From Clostridia bacterium (lineage in GTDB: Bacteria > Bacillota > Clostridia > Oscillospirales > CAG-272), in the NCBI GenBank assembly GCA_017938885.1, contig JAGBAS010000092.1, positions 1 through 34,029 on the forward strand: a DNA stretch of 34,029 bases, written 5' to 3'. The notes under the pieces are model-generated. The model did not search any database, was not told the DNA's origin, and worked only from the letters and a program-made list of their open reading frames with translations. Numbering within the stretch: the stretch's first letter is position 1; the number at the start of each line of letters is the position of its first letter. The translations under genes and the position numbers were made by a program. Positions 26,005 through 34,029 of this stretch are shown here, one piece after another.

Positions 26005-27285
26005 ATGCTGGATATCAAGTATATCAGAGAAAACCCCGAGGAGGTCATTGCCCGCCTTCTCATCAAGGGCAAGGATGCCCGCGAGGACATTGAGGCCATT
26101 CTGGCTCTGGACGGTGAGAGACGCACCCTCATCACCGAGACCGAGACCATCAAGGCCGAGCAGAACAAGATGAACAAGCTGATTCCCCAGTACAAGAAGG
26201 AGGGCAAGGACGTTGCCCCCATCTTCGCCGAGATGAAGGCTATGTCGAATAAGACCAAGGAGATCGACGAGAAGCTCAAGGAGGTCGAGACCAAACAGAC
26301 CGACATCATGCTGGGTCTTCCCAACCTGCCCGATACCGATCTGCTTCCCGGCGGTAAGGAGAATAATCAGCCTCTCCGTTACTGGGGTGAGCCCAGAAAG
26401 TTCGATTTTGAACCCAAGCATCACGTGGACCTCTGCACCGACCTGGGTCTGATCGACTACGATCGCGGTACCAAGCTGGCCGGCTCTGGCTTCTGGATCT
26501 ACCGCGGTATGGGCGCCCGCCTGGAGTGGGCTCTGCTCAATTACTTCATCGACACCCATCTGGCCGATGGCTACGAGCTGATCCTGCCTCCCCATATGCT
26601 GGAGTACGAGTGCGGTCTGACTGCCGGCCAGTTCCCCAAGTTCGCCGACGAGGTCTACAAGATCGAGAACCCCACCGACAACCGTATGCATTATATGCTC
26701 CCCACCGCAGAGGCCGCCCTGGCTTCCCTCTACCGTAACGAGATCCTCACCGAGGCCGATCTGCCCAAGAAGCTGGTCTCCTACACCCCCTGTTTCCGCC
26801 GTGAGGCGGGCTCCTACCGCTCCGACGAGCGCGGTATGGTGCGCGGACACCAGTTCAACAAGGTGGAGATGTTCCAGTACACCCTGCCCGAGCAGTCTGA
26901 CGCCGCATTCGACGAGCTCGTGACCAAGGCCGAGGCTCTGGTAGCCGGTCTGGGGTTCCACTTCCGTACCGTCAAGCTGGCCGCCGAGGATTGCTCGGCT
27001 TCCATGGCCAGAACCTACGATATCGAGATCCAGATCCCCTCTATGAACGGCTACAAGGAGGTTTCCTCTGTCTCCAACGCCCGTGACTACCAGGCCCGCC
27101 GCGGTATGATCCGCGTTAAGCGTGCCAACGGCAAGACCGAGTACGTCCACACCCTGAACGGCTCGGGCCTGGCCACCAGCCGCATTCTGCCCGCTCTGGT
27201 GGAGCAGAACCAGAACGCCGACGGCAGTATCAACGTCCCCGACGTGCTCAAGAAGTACCTGGGCGTGGATGTCATCCGCAAGTAA
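26005..27285 (+). CDS. serS: Seryl-tRNA synthetase
   Basis: A 426-residue class II synthetase that charges tRNA-Ser. The N-terminal antiparallel coiled-coil arm (about 25-105, rich in Lys/Glu) contacts the long variable arm of tRNA-Ser. Motif 2 is CFRREAGSYRSDERGMVRGHQFNKVEMF, and motif 3 is LNGSGLATSRILPALVEQNQ near the C-terminus. The length is standard. ATG 26005 follows AAAGGA by 9 nt, and the family's MLDIKYIRENPE opening starts there. Codon use is more biased towards C- and G-ending codons than in parAB, consistent with high expression. No T-box leader is present. Confidence 0.97.
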   Translation: MLDIKYIRENPEEVIARLLIKGKDAREDIEAILALDGERRTLITETETIKAEQNKMNKLIPQYKKEGKDVAPIFAEMKAMSNKTKEIDEKLKEVETKQTDIMLGLPNLPDTDLLPGGKENNQPLRYWGEPRKFDFEPKHHVDLCTDLGLIDYDRGTKLAGSGFWIYRGMGARLEWALLNYFIDTHLADGYELILPPHMLEYECGLTAGQFPKFADEVYKIENPTDNRMHYMLPTAEAALASLYRNEILTEADLPKKLVSYTPCFRREAGSYRSDERGMVRGHQFNKVEMFQYTLPEQSDAAFDELVTKAEALVAGLGFHFRTVKLAAEDCSASMARTYDIEIQIPSMNGYKEVSSVSNARDYQARRGMIRVKRANGKTEYVHTLNGSGLATSRILPALVEQNQNADGSINVPDVLKKYLGVDVIRK

Positions 27286-27299
27286 TGAGGTAGATCCCC

Positions 27300-27986
27300 A
27301 TGATGTGGTTGCAAAAGCTGTTTCTTTCGACATCGGGGGAGCCGACTCTCTTTGAGGAGCTGTGGGAGTATCTGGAGGGCAAGTACTTTTCGGTGGACGT
27401 GGGACGCTACGAGCATATCAGCATCGGCTCGGGCTCCCTCGTCACCCTGCAAAAGATTATTCTGGGCATTGCCATCGGACTCATCGTAGCCGCCGGTATG
27501 GTCTGCTACGATAAGAACCGATTGGGTGCCTTCGTGCGCAAGATCGTCAAGGAGCAGGCCCTGTGGCCGGATAAGGCCAAGACCCTGGCCGAGCTGGGAT
27601 TTGCGCGGAACGGCGGAGTCAAAGCCAGTCTGAAGAGTCCCAATAAGCTGGGTAAGATTATCCGCTGTGTCGAAAAGGAAGCATATGACCGCCAGGTCGG
27701 GATCGCACAGGAGGCCTATATAGCGGAGCACGGTAATGACGAGGGCTTCTTCATGCCGTCCTACCGTCTGAATTTTGAGACCGATCACTTCTATATCCCC
27801 GACGAGGAGCACTACCGCGCCGATATCCGCTATGATAATCAGGGCTCAGGTTGGCGTTCCTTCATCCTGGTCTGTATGGTTGCCTTGGTCGGAGCCGCGC
27901 TGGTCTGCTTCCTGCTCCCCGATATGCTCCAGCTTGTGGATAATATGATCGGCATCCTGTCCGAAAATGATAAGTATTTGAAATAG
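27300..27986 (+). CDS. Two-pass membrane protein of unknown function
   Basis: A 228-residue protein that I do not recognise. There are hydrophobic helices near residues 52-72 (IILGIAIGLIVAAGMVCY) and 186-206 (FILVCMVALVGAALVCFLL), with a central soluble, charged part of about 110 residues (EKEAYDRQVGIAQEAYIAEH). ATG 27300 has GAGG 9 nt upstream and lies 14 nt after serS, so it is probably the last gene of the parAB-serS transcript. It stops at TAG; the next in-frame stop, 12 codons on, is a TGA overlapping the ATG of the next gene. A perfect AT-rich 8-bp inverted repeat (27985-28002) covers its end. Confidence 0.75.
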   Translation: MMWLQKLFLSTSGEPTLFEELWEYLEGKYFSVDVGRYEHISIGSGSLVTLQKIILGIAIGLIVAAGMVCYDKNRLGAFVRKIVKEQALWPDKAKTLAELGFARNGGVKASLKSPNKLGKIIRCVEKEAYDRQVGIAQEAYIAEHGNDEGFFMPSYRLNFETDHFYIPDEEHYRADIRYDNQGSGWRSFILVCMVALVGAALVCFLLPDMLQLVDNMIGILSENDKYLK

Positions 27987-28021
27987 TTAAATAAATTTAA
28001 CTTTCAAGAAAGGGGGATGCT

Positions 28022-28720
28022 ATGAGCCATTCCCATACCACCCGTCCCCTCATTGGCCTTGTTTCCTCACGGGACGGAGAGAAAAAGATGATGAACCAGC
28101 GGTATATGGATGCCGTTTGGTTTGCGGGCGGTCTTCCCGTGGTGCTGTCCTATACAACCGATCCCGTAAAGCTTTCCGAGTACGCAGCGATCTTTGACGG
28201 CTTCCTGTTTTCGGGGGGCGTAGACGTGGACCCTGTGAAATACGGCGAAGAAAAAATGTTCGATTCGGTGGAGATCGACTCTGTACGCGACGAGTTTGAG
28301 GAGGCTTTGTTCAAGGCCGTGTACCCCACGGGCAAGCCCATCCTGGGTATCTGCCGGGGAATCCAGTCCATCAACGTATGGCTGGGCGGTACTCTGCACC
28401 AGCATCTGGACGGCCACCGCCAGGAGGCTTCCGCCGAGGAGCGCACGCATCCCATTGAAATCTACGAGGGAAGTATGCTCCATCGTATCTGTGGCAAGAC
28501 CGAGGTTCTGGTCAATACCTTCCACCACCAGGCGATCAAGACTCCCGCCTCCTCCCTGACTGTGGACGCCGTCAGCCCCGAGGGCTACATCGAGGCCGTA
28601 CACGAAGAGGGCCACCGCTTCCTTTTTGCCACCCAATTCCACCCCGAATTCTACTGGCAGAGGGACGACGACGATCATTCGGCGGCTATTTTCAAGGCAT
28701 TTTTGAACGCCTGTCGGTAA
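28022..28720 (+). CDS. Class-I glutamine amidotransferase-like gamma-glutamyl hydrolase (peptidase C26)
   Basis: A 232-residue cytoplasmic protein of the PuuD/YcaC-like C26 family, which hydrolyses gamma-glutamyl bonds such as in gamma-glutamyl-GABA. It has FSGGVDVDP (about 60-68), the nucleophile elbow GICRGIQSINVWLGGTLHQ with Cys near 114, HHQAIK near 164-169, and QFHPEFYW with the catalytic His near 206 and Glu two residues later. The start has a strong AAGGGGG site 5 nt upstream. The substrate is not evident: no polyamine genes are nearby, though a glutamine synthetase lies 3 kb on. It ends at a double hairpin. Confidence 0.88.
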   Translation: MSHSHTTRPLIGLVSSRDGEKKMMNQRYMDAVWFAGGLPVVLSYTTDPVKLSEYAAIFDGFLFSGGVDVDPVKYGEEKMFDSVEIDSVRDEFEEALFKAVYPTGKPILGICRGIQSINVWLGGTLHQHLDGHRQEASAEERTHPIEIYEGSMLHRICGKTEVLVNTFHHQAIKTPASSLTVDAVSPEGYIEAVHEEGHRFLFATQFHPEFYWQRDDDDHSAAIFKAFLNACR

Positions 28721-28738
28721 GCTCCGTTTACAGAAAAT

Positions 28739-28770
28739 AAGCCTTACGGAACCAAAAATCCGTAAGGCTT
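28739..28770. terminator. Hairpin terminator, likely bidirectional
   Basis: A perfect 12-bp stem (28739-28750 with 28759-28770). On the minus strand it is followed by TTATTTT and could end the thiT transcript; on the plus strand it has a short T-run (TTTTCTG in all, counting the end of the stem). Confidence 0.75.
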
Positions 28771-28781
28771 TTCTGATTGTG

Positions 28782-28815
28782 AGGGGGGTTACACTATGAT
28801 AACCCCCCTTTTTTT
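28782..28815 (+). terminator. Rho-independent terminator after the C26 hydrolase
   Basis: A 9-bp GC-rich stem (GGGGGGTTA, 28783-28791, with 28800-28808) is followed by seven T (28809-28815). It is canonical for plus-strand transcription. Confidence 0.88.
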
Positions 28816-28842
28816 GGCGAAAGTTGCGCAGATTTGGGTGTA

Positions 28843-29450
28843 TCAGACCTTCTTCATGGGACGCAGAGTATGGGGATCCAGCGCCTTGCAGAGCAGGACG
28901 GCAAAAATGCCCGTAAGGATAGCATTCGGCAACATGTACCCGGCGTTATAGACCAGAGAATAGACCCAGGGATTCATCCCCTCGGGGGCATAGCTGCCCC
29001 AAAGGATACCGCCCGACAGCACCGACGAGACGTAGCGGAGAACACAGACGATCACCGCACCCACACCGTAGCCTGTCAGTCTCATGATCTGATTCTTCCG
29101 GCCAAAGGGCTTGGCGAACAGGGGAGCCGCGCCAATGATGGTGAAGGCGATGACGTAGTCCAGAAGGACGCAGAGGATAAAGGCCCACCAGGTGTTCGCA
29201 GGGGGCGGATACCACCCCATGACGATCTGAAGTCCGGAGAAGACCAGGCCTGCGCCCATACCCCAGACCGTTCCATGGCGGTAGCGTAGTAGACGATGGG
29301 CAGCATACCGATGGTAATGGAGCCGCCGGCAGGGAAGAGGATGGCGTTGTAGGGGGCCAGGGCGCAGATGTAGTCGATGACCCAGGCCAGCGCCAGCATC
29401 ATGGCTCCCTCGACCAGGGCCATGAGATTCTTTTTGTGATTCGCTTTCAC
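28843..29450 (-). pseudogene. thiT: Thiamine transporter ThiT (ECF S component), frameshifted
   Basis: A membrane S component for thiamine uptake, normally paired with an ECF ATPase module (not in this window). The first part starts at GTG 29450 (GGAGG 7 nt upstream) and reads VKANHKKNLMALVEGAMM, then FPAGGSITIGMLPIVYYA. The rest continues in another frame as GTVWGMGAGLVFSGLQIVMG, through LLDYVIAFTIIGAAPLF, to the stop at 28843. The join is at about 29275-29285; adding one base there restores a continuous protein of about 200 residues with six helices. No slippery sequence is visible, so a real one-base deletion or a sequence error is more likely than programmed frameshifting. The TPP riboswitch upstream supports the identification. 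Confidence 0.85.
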
Positions 29451-29559
29451 GAAACCACCTCCAAAATAAAAATTCGACCGCACGGAAAATCTCCGCGTGG
29501 TCTTTGAATGGTGGTTTTATGACCAAAGGTGATTGCGCACTCACCAAAAGACATCCAAA

Positions 29560-29685
29560 AATACTTCCTACGCCGGTATTATCCGTATCAGGTTAAGGGT
29601 TCGCGCGATCGGCGCATCTCAGCCGACCGTCCGGGTAAGCCGCGGCCAAACGGCCGTCACCCGGGGTCAGCACCCCTGATTTTTC
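29560..29685 (-). ncRNA. TPP (thiamine pyrophosphate) riboswitch
   Basis: Read on the minus strand, this contains the Thi-box landmarks in order: GGGGTGCT near the 5' end (about 29680), CTGAGATG (29615-29622), ACCCTTAACCTGATACGGAT, and AATACCGGCGTAGGAAG near the 3' end (about 29565). The P3 region is extended and GC-rich. It lies about 110 nt upstream of the thiT start and should shut thiT off when TPP is plentiful. The segment between it and the GTG ends in the GGAGG ribosome site, so control could be by sequestration; no clear T-rich terminator is visible. Confidence 0.95.
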
Positions 29686-29727
29686 GCGCCGGACGGCGGT
29701 TTCTGCCACAGTCCGTGTCGTACAGTC

Positions 29728-29756
29728 ATTATACAACAAAACCGAGGGATTGTCAA
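29728..29756 (-). promoter_or_regulatory. SigA-type promoter for the TPP riboswitch-thiT unit
   Basis: On the minus strand, perfect TTGACA (29751-29756) and TATAAT (29728-29733) are separated by 17 bp, about 45 bp upstream of the aptamer. Confidence 0.88.
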
Positions 29757-29815
29757 GTCAAATTACGGGGGTTCATGCGAGAAAAATCCATAAAAAACAC
29801 GATTCGGATCGCCTG

Positions 29816-29870
29816 CTTTTCGTGAAATCCACGAAAAGTAGATTGACAAAACAGAAAAATATGATATAAT
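29816..29870 (+). promoter_or_regulatory. Promoter of the CBM9-like protein with upstream inverted repeat
   Basis: Perfect -35 TTGACA (29843-29848) and -10 TATAAT (29865-29870) have a 16-bp spacer. A perfect 9-bp inverted repeat, CTTTTCGTG-aaatc-CACGAAAAG (29816-29838), lies 4 bp upstream of the -35 and could be an activator site. Confidence 0.75.
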
Positions 29871-29921
29871 GGTAATACATCGGGCTGATAAAAGCCCTGT
29901 TTTGGAAAAGGAGCAGACAAT

Positions 29922-31568
29922 ATGAAAAAGCAGATCCGTTTGATTGTTGCCATGATTATGCTCGTAACCCTTGCCACCGCCTTTGCCCTGTGCGCTAAGG
30001 CGATCGAGCCCTCCAACGAGGGCGGCCACTGGGTCATCAACGCCGAGAAGATCGACGAGATCCTGGCCGGGGAGGCCGGTGAGAAGACCACGGGCTGGGA
30101 GGTGCCCTTCATGAACGTGGCGCCCACTCTGGACGGTAAGATCTCCAAGGGCGAGTATCATCCTTTCGAGATGTACGAGGATTACTTGTCCTACATGGCT
30201 GTCATCGGTACCCCCGATCAGGGGAACACCAAGGAAGAATTTATGGAATTCTACGAGATGACCAATAAGGATTTCTTCGACGCCTACTGGGGCTGGGACG
30301 GCCGCTACCTCTACCTGGCTTTTGAGGTCCGCTGTGTCAACGGCTTTAACTGCAAGCCCGAGGAGATGGGCGGGAACGTGTACCTGTACGCGTACAATAT
30401 GATGCAGCTGGGCATTGCCCCCACGGATGCGACGGGGAAGGACCCCGACTACGTGGAGCTGGGCTTTGGTGTCCACAGCGATACGGGTGAGCCTCTGACC
30501 CAGGCCTGGATGGGTCCCTACAAGCCCGTGGCCGGCGAGGACTTCATGGGCACCTACGATAAGGAAAACCAGGTGGTGGTCTACGAGGCCCGCGTCCATC
30601 TCCAGACCGCCCTCCAGCTGAAGGATAAGATGGTGGAGAACGGCGACGAGATCAACCTCGCCTGGCTCCTCTCGGTCAACGGCGAGACCTCCTCGGTCAA
30701 CGACTACTGGCAGGTGGGCTTCTGCCACGGTATTGGCGGTCAGTATTCCCACAAGATGAACCAGTATTTCGCCCGCGTGACCTTCACGGGTAAGGACGTG
30801 GATCTGCCCCCCGAGGAGATCCCCGGCGTCAGTGAGGAGGATCTGGAGTACGAGCTGGTGGAGTTCGTGGATATGAGCGACGAGAAGGCGGTCAAGTCCT
30901 TCTCGGGTGAGGATGCCGCCATTGACTATATCACCGAGAACGGCGAGTCCTTCGCCCGTATCACCGCCCTGGGCGATCTGCCTTACGTCTGGAGCAAGTC
31001 CTATCCCAGAAGCCTTCAGAGCGCCGAGTGTGCCTACATCGCCGTCAAGTACCGCCTCCCCAAGGGCACCGAGACGGATATGGGTATCCTCTACCGCAAC
31101 GCCTACTATCCCGAGTACGATCTGGAGAACGTCTACGCCGAGTCCGTGGGCGGTGACGGCGAGTGGAAGGTGGTCATCTTCTACATGTTCGGCGAGGAGA
31201 AGTGGCAGAACTGGATCGTCAACATCGGACTGGCACCCTTCATCGGCGACGAGGCTGCCGCCGGTAAGACCGTGGATATCGCCTTCATGAAGTTCTACCT
31301 CCAGGATCCCTATGAGCTCTACAAGGAGCTGGAGTATGATCCCGATAAGGTAGAGGAGACGACCGCAGAAGAGGCGGGCACCGAGGAGCCCACCGATGCG
31401 GCTACGCAGGCTCCCGATACGCAAGTGTCCGATGGAAATGCTTCCACCGATCCGATCGGCGAGACCGAGGCTCCCAAGGAGAAGGGCTGTGGCGCGGCCG
31501 TAAGCCTGGGCATTCTGACCGTGCTGGCTCTGGGCGCGGTTCTGACCCTGAAAAAAAAGGAGAATTAA
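29922..31568 (+). CDS. Secreted CBM9/DOMON-like protein with C-terminal Cys-TM-Lys tail
   Basis: A 548-residue exported protein. The signal peptide spans about 1-27 (MKKQIRLIVAMIML, cleavage near CAKA). The segment APTLDGKISKGEYHPFEMYEDYLS, then FFDAYWGWDGRYLYLAFEV, fits the CBM9/DOMON-like family used for carbohydrate or ligand binding by secreted proteins. A second beta-rich region (about 320-470) is not recognised. The tail has a Thr/Glu/Pro linker, then KGCG (C523), a hydrophobic stretch of about 18 residues and KKKEN. The linker-Cys part (ETEAPKEKGCG) is nearly the same as in the 1838-3364 protein. ATG 29922 follows AAGGAG by 8 nt. The gene is monocistronic. Surface sugar binding is inferred. 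Confidence 0.82.
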   Translation: MKKQIRLIVAMIMLVTLATAFALCAKAIEPSNEGGHWVINAEKIDEILAGEAGEKTTGWEVPFMNVAPTLDGKISKGEYHPFEMYEDYLSYMAVIGTPDQGNTKEEFMEFYEMTNKDFFDAYWGWDGRYLYLAFEVRCVNGFNCKPEEMGGNVYLYAYNMMQLGIAPTDATGKDPDYVELGFGVHSDTGEPLTQAWMGPYKPVAGEDFMGTYDKENQVVVYEARVHLQTALQLKDKMVENGDEINLAWLLSVNGETSSVNDYWQVGFCHGIGGQYSHKMNQYFARVTFTGKDVDLPPEEIPGVSEEDLEYELVEFVDMSDEKAVKSFSGEDAAIDYITENGESFARITALGDLPYVWSKSYPRSLQSAECAYIAVKYRLPKGTETDMGILYRNAYYPEYDLENVYAESVGGDGEWKVVIFYMFGEEKWQNWIVNIGLAPFIGDEAAAGKTVDIAFMKFYLQDPYELYKELEYDPDKVEETTAEEAGTEEPTDAATQAPDTQVSDGNASTDPIGETEAPKEKGCGAAVSLGILTVLALGAVLTLKKKEN

Positions 31569-31636
31569 CCGTCGATCAGAGAGTTACCATGGTGTGCTCT
31601 CTTGCAAGCGGTGAAATACGGAAGAATTACTTCGTA

Positions 31637-31652
31637 TGTTTCCCGTGAAACA
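31637..31652. promoter_or_regulatory. Isolated parS-like site
   Basis: TGTTTCCCGTGAAACA differs from the parS consensus at one base (A to C in the central CACGTG). It lies between the convergent CBM9-like gene and glnA, 7.4 kb from the main parS cluster. Whether ParB binds it is unknown. Confidence 0.55.
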
Positions 31653-31657
31653 AAATG

Positions 31658-31689
31658 ACCGCCCCTACCGAATTTTCGGTAAGGGCGGT
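31658..31689. terminator. Bidirectional terminator between the CBM9-like gene and glnA
   Basis: A 14-bp stem (31658-31671 with 31676-31689, one mismatch) has an ATTT loop. The T-runs are modest: ACTTT on the plus side and TCATTTTG on the minus side. Confidence 0.7.
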
Positions 31690-31710
31690 ACTTTCATATG
31701 CGGTAGTCAT

Positions 31711-31817
31711 TGCTTATGCATCATTTCCCATATGTTGTCCTCTGCTGTAACGCAATGGGGAAACAGGTTCCCATATTGTCTGTTATTTTACTGCTTATGC
31801 ATCATTTCCCCATATGT
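31711..31817. repeat. Direct repeat duplicating the 3' end of glnA
   Basis: The 25-26 bp segment beginning TGCTTATGCATCATTTCC and ending CATATGT occurs at 31711-31735 and again at 31792-31817. The second copy encodes the last residues of glnA on the minus strand (YGEMMHKQ). The first lies 81 bp away, past the stop, and has lost one base. It looks like a decayed partial duplication of the gene end. Confidence 0.75.
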
Positions 31818-33902
31818 CGGCAGGGGCCAATCCTCGGAGGACACCAGAGTCTCCATCTCGTCCACGGGCGCGCGAAGAGCGGCCATGGCGGGGATCACCT
31901 TATCGCGGAAGGCCATCGCTACGGCGAGGGCGTCACCGGCGGACGTAGCCTCGCGGTCAGCCCGGCGGAGGGAGGAAACGGCGTCGTAGGCGGCGGCGTT
32001 CAGCTCCGAGAGACGGGTGATGAGCTCCTTTTCCAAACGGATAGCCGCGCGGTCGCCGTCCAGAACCGTCAGCTTGAGCTCGGCGGCCTTACCCAGCTTT
32101 ACGATGTAGGATTCTACGGCGGGGATGATCTGCCTCGTGGCCATAAGGATCATGGTCTGAGCCTCGATGTTGAGCATCTTGGCGTAGTTTTCAAGAAGGA
32201 TCTCCTGGCGGGCGTGGAGCTCCACCGAGGACAGCACTCCGAAGCGGGTGAAGAGCTCCACCGACTTCTCGCTTGTCAGCACCTCGCAGGACTCTACCGT
32301 GGTGCGGAGGTTGGAGAGCCCTCTGCGGGCAGCCTCGGCCATCCACTCCTGGGAGTAGCCGTTGCCATTGTAGATGATGCGCTTGTGCTCGGTGAGGGTG
32401 TCCTTGATGACCCGGGCTACAGCGGCAGAGAACTCCTGCCCCTCGGCCACGGCGGCCTCCAGGGTGTCGGCCATATCCGAGAGCACCTTGGCCACGGCGG
32501 TGTTGAGCACCACGTTGGGCATGGCGATGTTCTGGGAGGAGCCCAGGGAGCGGAACTCGAACTTATTGCCCGTAAAGGCGAAGGGGGAGGTACGGTTTCT
32601 GTCGGTGGTGTCCTTGCGGAAGGTGGGGACTGAGGGAATACCCAGGTTCATGGTCCCTGCCTTGTGGTCGGTGTAGACCCTGTCCTCCACGATGGAGTTG
32701 ACGATATCCTCCATCTCCTCTCCGAGAAACATGGAGATGATGGCAGGGGGAGCCTCATAGCCGCCCAGACGGTGGTCGTTGCCGGGGTAGGCTACCGACA
32801 TACGGAGGAGATCCTGGTACTCGTCCACGGCGCGGACGATGGCGGCCAGGAACAGGAGGAAGCGGGTGTTCTCGCGGGGGGTCTTGCCGGGATCCACCAG
32901 ATTCCGTCCCGTGTCGGTGGACAGGGACCAGTTGTTGTGCTTACCCGAGCCGTTGACTCCCGCGTAGGGCTTTTCGTGGAGCAGGCAGACCAGATCGTGC
33001 CGCTCGGCGATGAGCCGCATATGCTCCATGATGATGAGGTTCTGATCCACCGCCATATTGGTGGTGGCATAGATGGGAGCCAGCTCGTGCTGGGCAGGGG
33101 CGGCCTCGTTGTGCTCGGTCTTGGCGTTGATGCCCAGCTTCCAGAGCTCCTCGTCCAGCTCGTCCATGAAGGCGGCCACCTTGGGCTTGATGGGGCCGAA
33201 ATAGTGGTCGTCCATCTCCTGGCCCTTGGGAGCAGGGGCACCGAACAGAGTGCGGCCGCAGTAGATCAGATCCTTTCTCTGCTCGAAATACTCGCGGTTG
33301 ACCAGGAAATACTCCTGCTCCGCGCCCACCGTGGTGGTGACGCGGGTGGTGGCGGTGTCCCCGAACAGACGAAGGATGCGGAGGGACTGCTCGCTGATGG
33401 CATCCATGGAGCGGAGTAGGGGGGTCTTGGTGTCCAGAGCCTCGCCCGTGTAGGAGCAGAAGGCGGTGGGAATGTAGAGGGTGCCGTCCTTGACGAAGGC
33501 GTAGGAGGCGGGATCCCAGGCGGTGTAGCCTCTTGCCTCAAAGGTGGCGCGCAGACCCCCCGAGGGGAAGGAGGAGCCGTCGGTCTCACCCTTGATGAGC
33601 TCCTTGCCCGAGAACTCCATGACCACGCGGTCCCCCGCGATGGGAGAAATGAAGGCGTCGTGCTTCTCGGCGGTGACACCCGTGAGAGGCTGGAACCAGT
33701 GGGTATAGTGGGTCGCGCCCTTTTCAATGGCCCAGTCCTTCATGGCGTTGGCCACCACGTCGGCAATGGCGGGGTCGATGGTGCGGCCCTTCTCAATGGT
33801 CTTGGTCAGAGCCTTGTAGACCTCCCGGGGAAGGCGGGAGCGCATGACGTCGTCGTTGAAGACCATGCTGCCGAAGAGCTCGGGGATCTTTTTTACGGAC
33901 AT
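31788..33902 (-). CDS. glnA: Glutamine synthetase, type III
   Basis: A 704-residue GSIII (GlnN type), which makes glutamine from glutamate, ammonia and ATP. GSIII is much longer than GSI and forms dodecamers, common in Bacteroidetes and Clostridia. Family marks include [73 protein letters not shown] and [19 protein letters not shown] 33902 ([17 protein letters not shown]) follows AAAGGAT by 8 nt; the in-frame ATG at 33974 is in the leader. No promoter is obvious in the 127 bp left before the window ends. The last few residues are duplicated downstream. Confidence 0.96.
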   Translation of the reverse strand: MSVKKIPELFGSMVFNDDVMRSRLPREVYKALTKTIEKGRTIDPAIADVVANAMKDWAIEKGATHYTHWFQPLTGVTAEKHDAFISPIAGDRVVMEFSGKELIKGETDGSSFPSGGLRATFEARGYTAWDPASYAFVKDGTLYIPTAFCSYTGEALDTKTPLLRSMDAISEQSLRILRLFGDTATTRVTTTVGAEQEYFLVNREYFEQRKDLIYCGRTLFGAPAPKGQEMDDHYFGPIKPKVAAFMDELDEELWKLGINAKTEHNEAAPAQHELAPIYATTNMAVDQNLIIMEHMRLIAERHDLVCLLHEKPYAGVNGSGKHNNWSLSTDTGRNLVDPGKTPRENTRFLLFLAAIVRAVDEYQDLLRMSVAYPGNDHRLGGYEAPPAIISMFLGEEMEDIVNSIVEDRVYTDHKAGTMNLGIPSVPTFRKDTTDRNRTSPFAFTGNKFEFRSLGSSQNIAMPNVVLNTAVAKVLSDMADTLEAAVAEGQEFSAAVARVIKDTLTEHKRIIYNGNGYSQEWMAEAARRGLSNLRTTVESCEVLTSEKSVELFTRFGVLSSVELHARQEILLENYAKMLNIEAQTMILMATRQIIPAVESYIVKLGKAAELKLTVLDGDRAAIRLEKELITRLSELNAAAYDAVSSLRRADREATSAGDALAVAMAFRDKVIPAMAALRAPVDEMETLVSSEDWPLPTYGEMMHKQ

Positions 33903-34029
33903 AGAGGTATATCCTTTCTGTGTAAGAGTGGGATTCAAATTTGGGTTTATCGGTGGGATGCACTTCTCTTTCATAAATCAAATACACCAATGGGGAAGGG
34001 GCCCCATGGGGGTTTCCACTATGCTACCC

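Noticed and set aside
29270..29290. Programmed ribosomal frameshift in thiT
   Set aside because: No heptameric slippery sequence or following structure is seen at the join, and ThiT is not known to use frameshifting.

Overview
The window looks like a replication-origin-proximal segment of a Gram-positive Clostridia chromosome, probably an uncultured gut Eubacteriales lineage. The evidence is the dnaA-dnaN-recF-remB-gyrB-gyrA block, a mnmG-rsmG-parA-parB block with parS sites, a pyruvate:ferredoxin oxidoreductase (anaerobe), a SleB-type cell-wall hydrolase, type III glutamine synthetase, AGGAGG ribosome sites and TTGACA/TATAAT promoters. No species can be named from the sequence alone.

Layout. 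1-154 is a MITE-like inverted repeat. 468-1751 (+) is a secreted SleB-family hydrolase, converging on a secreted repeat protein (1838-3364, -). Then, all on the minus strand: a secreted hypothetical (3492-4502), a lipoprotein coupled to gyrA (4599-5222), gyrA (5226-7889), mreD, mreC, a 0.6-kb AT-rich spacer with DnaA boxes, gyrB (10071-12038, interrupted by an in-frame TAG), remB, recF, dnaN, a 0.7-kb spacer rich in DnaA boxes (likely oriC), dnaA, a MITE-like element and nifJ (17565-21164). Direction switches at about 21.2-21.4 kb. On the plus strand follow mnmG, rsmG, four parS sites, parA, parB, serS, a two-pass membrane hypothetical and a class-I amidotransferase-like C26 peptidase. Next, on the minus strand, is a TPP-riboswitch-controlled thiT carrying a frameshift. 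A plus-strand secreted CBM9-like protein and a minus-strand type III glutamine synthetase complete the window.

How the genes fit together. DnaA, DnaN, RecF and gyrase start, clamp, repair and unwind replicating DNA. ParA/ParB and parS segregate and organise the new origins. MreC/MreD belong to the elongation machinery, MnmG and RsmG modify tRNA and 16S rRNA, and SerS charges tRNA-Ser. PFOR, glutamine synthetase and thiamine uptake are metabolic; PFOR itself needs thiamine diphosphate, the vitamin whose transporter is under TPP control here. Two secreted proteins share a C-terminal Cys-containing tripartite tail that looks like a sorting signal.

Most notable: an amber codon replacing a Gln position just before the GyrB QTK loop; four parS sites at an exact 43-bp period; mreC and recF, whose Shine-Dalgarno sequences point to ATC and ACG rather than the available GTG; GyrA with Ala and Gly at both main quinolone-contact positions; a 7-bp repeat hairpin between dnaN and recF; and a frameshifted thiT behind an apparently intact riboswitch. 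The two broken genes could be assembly or base-calling errors and should be checked against reads first.
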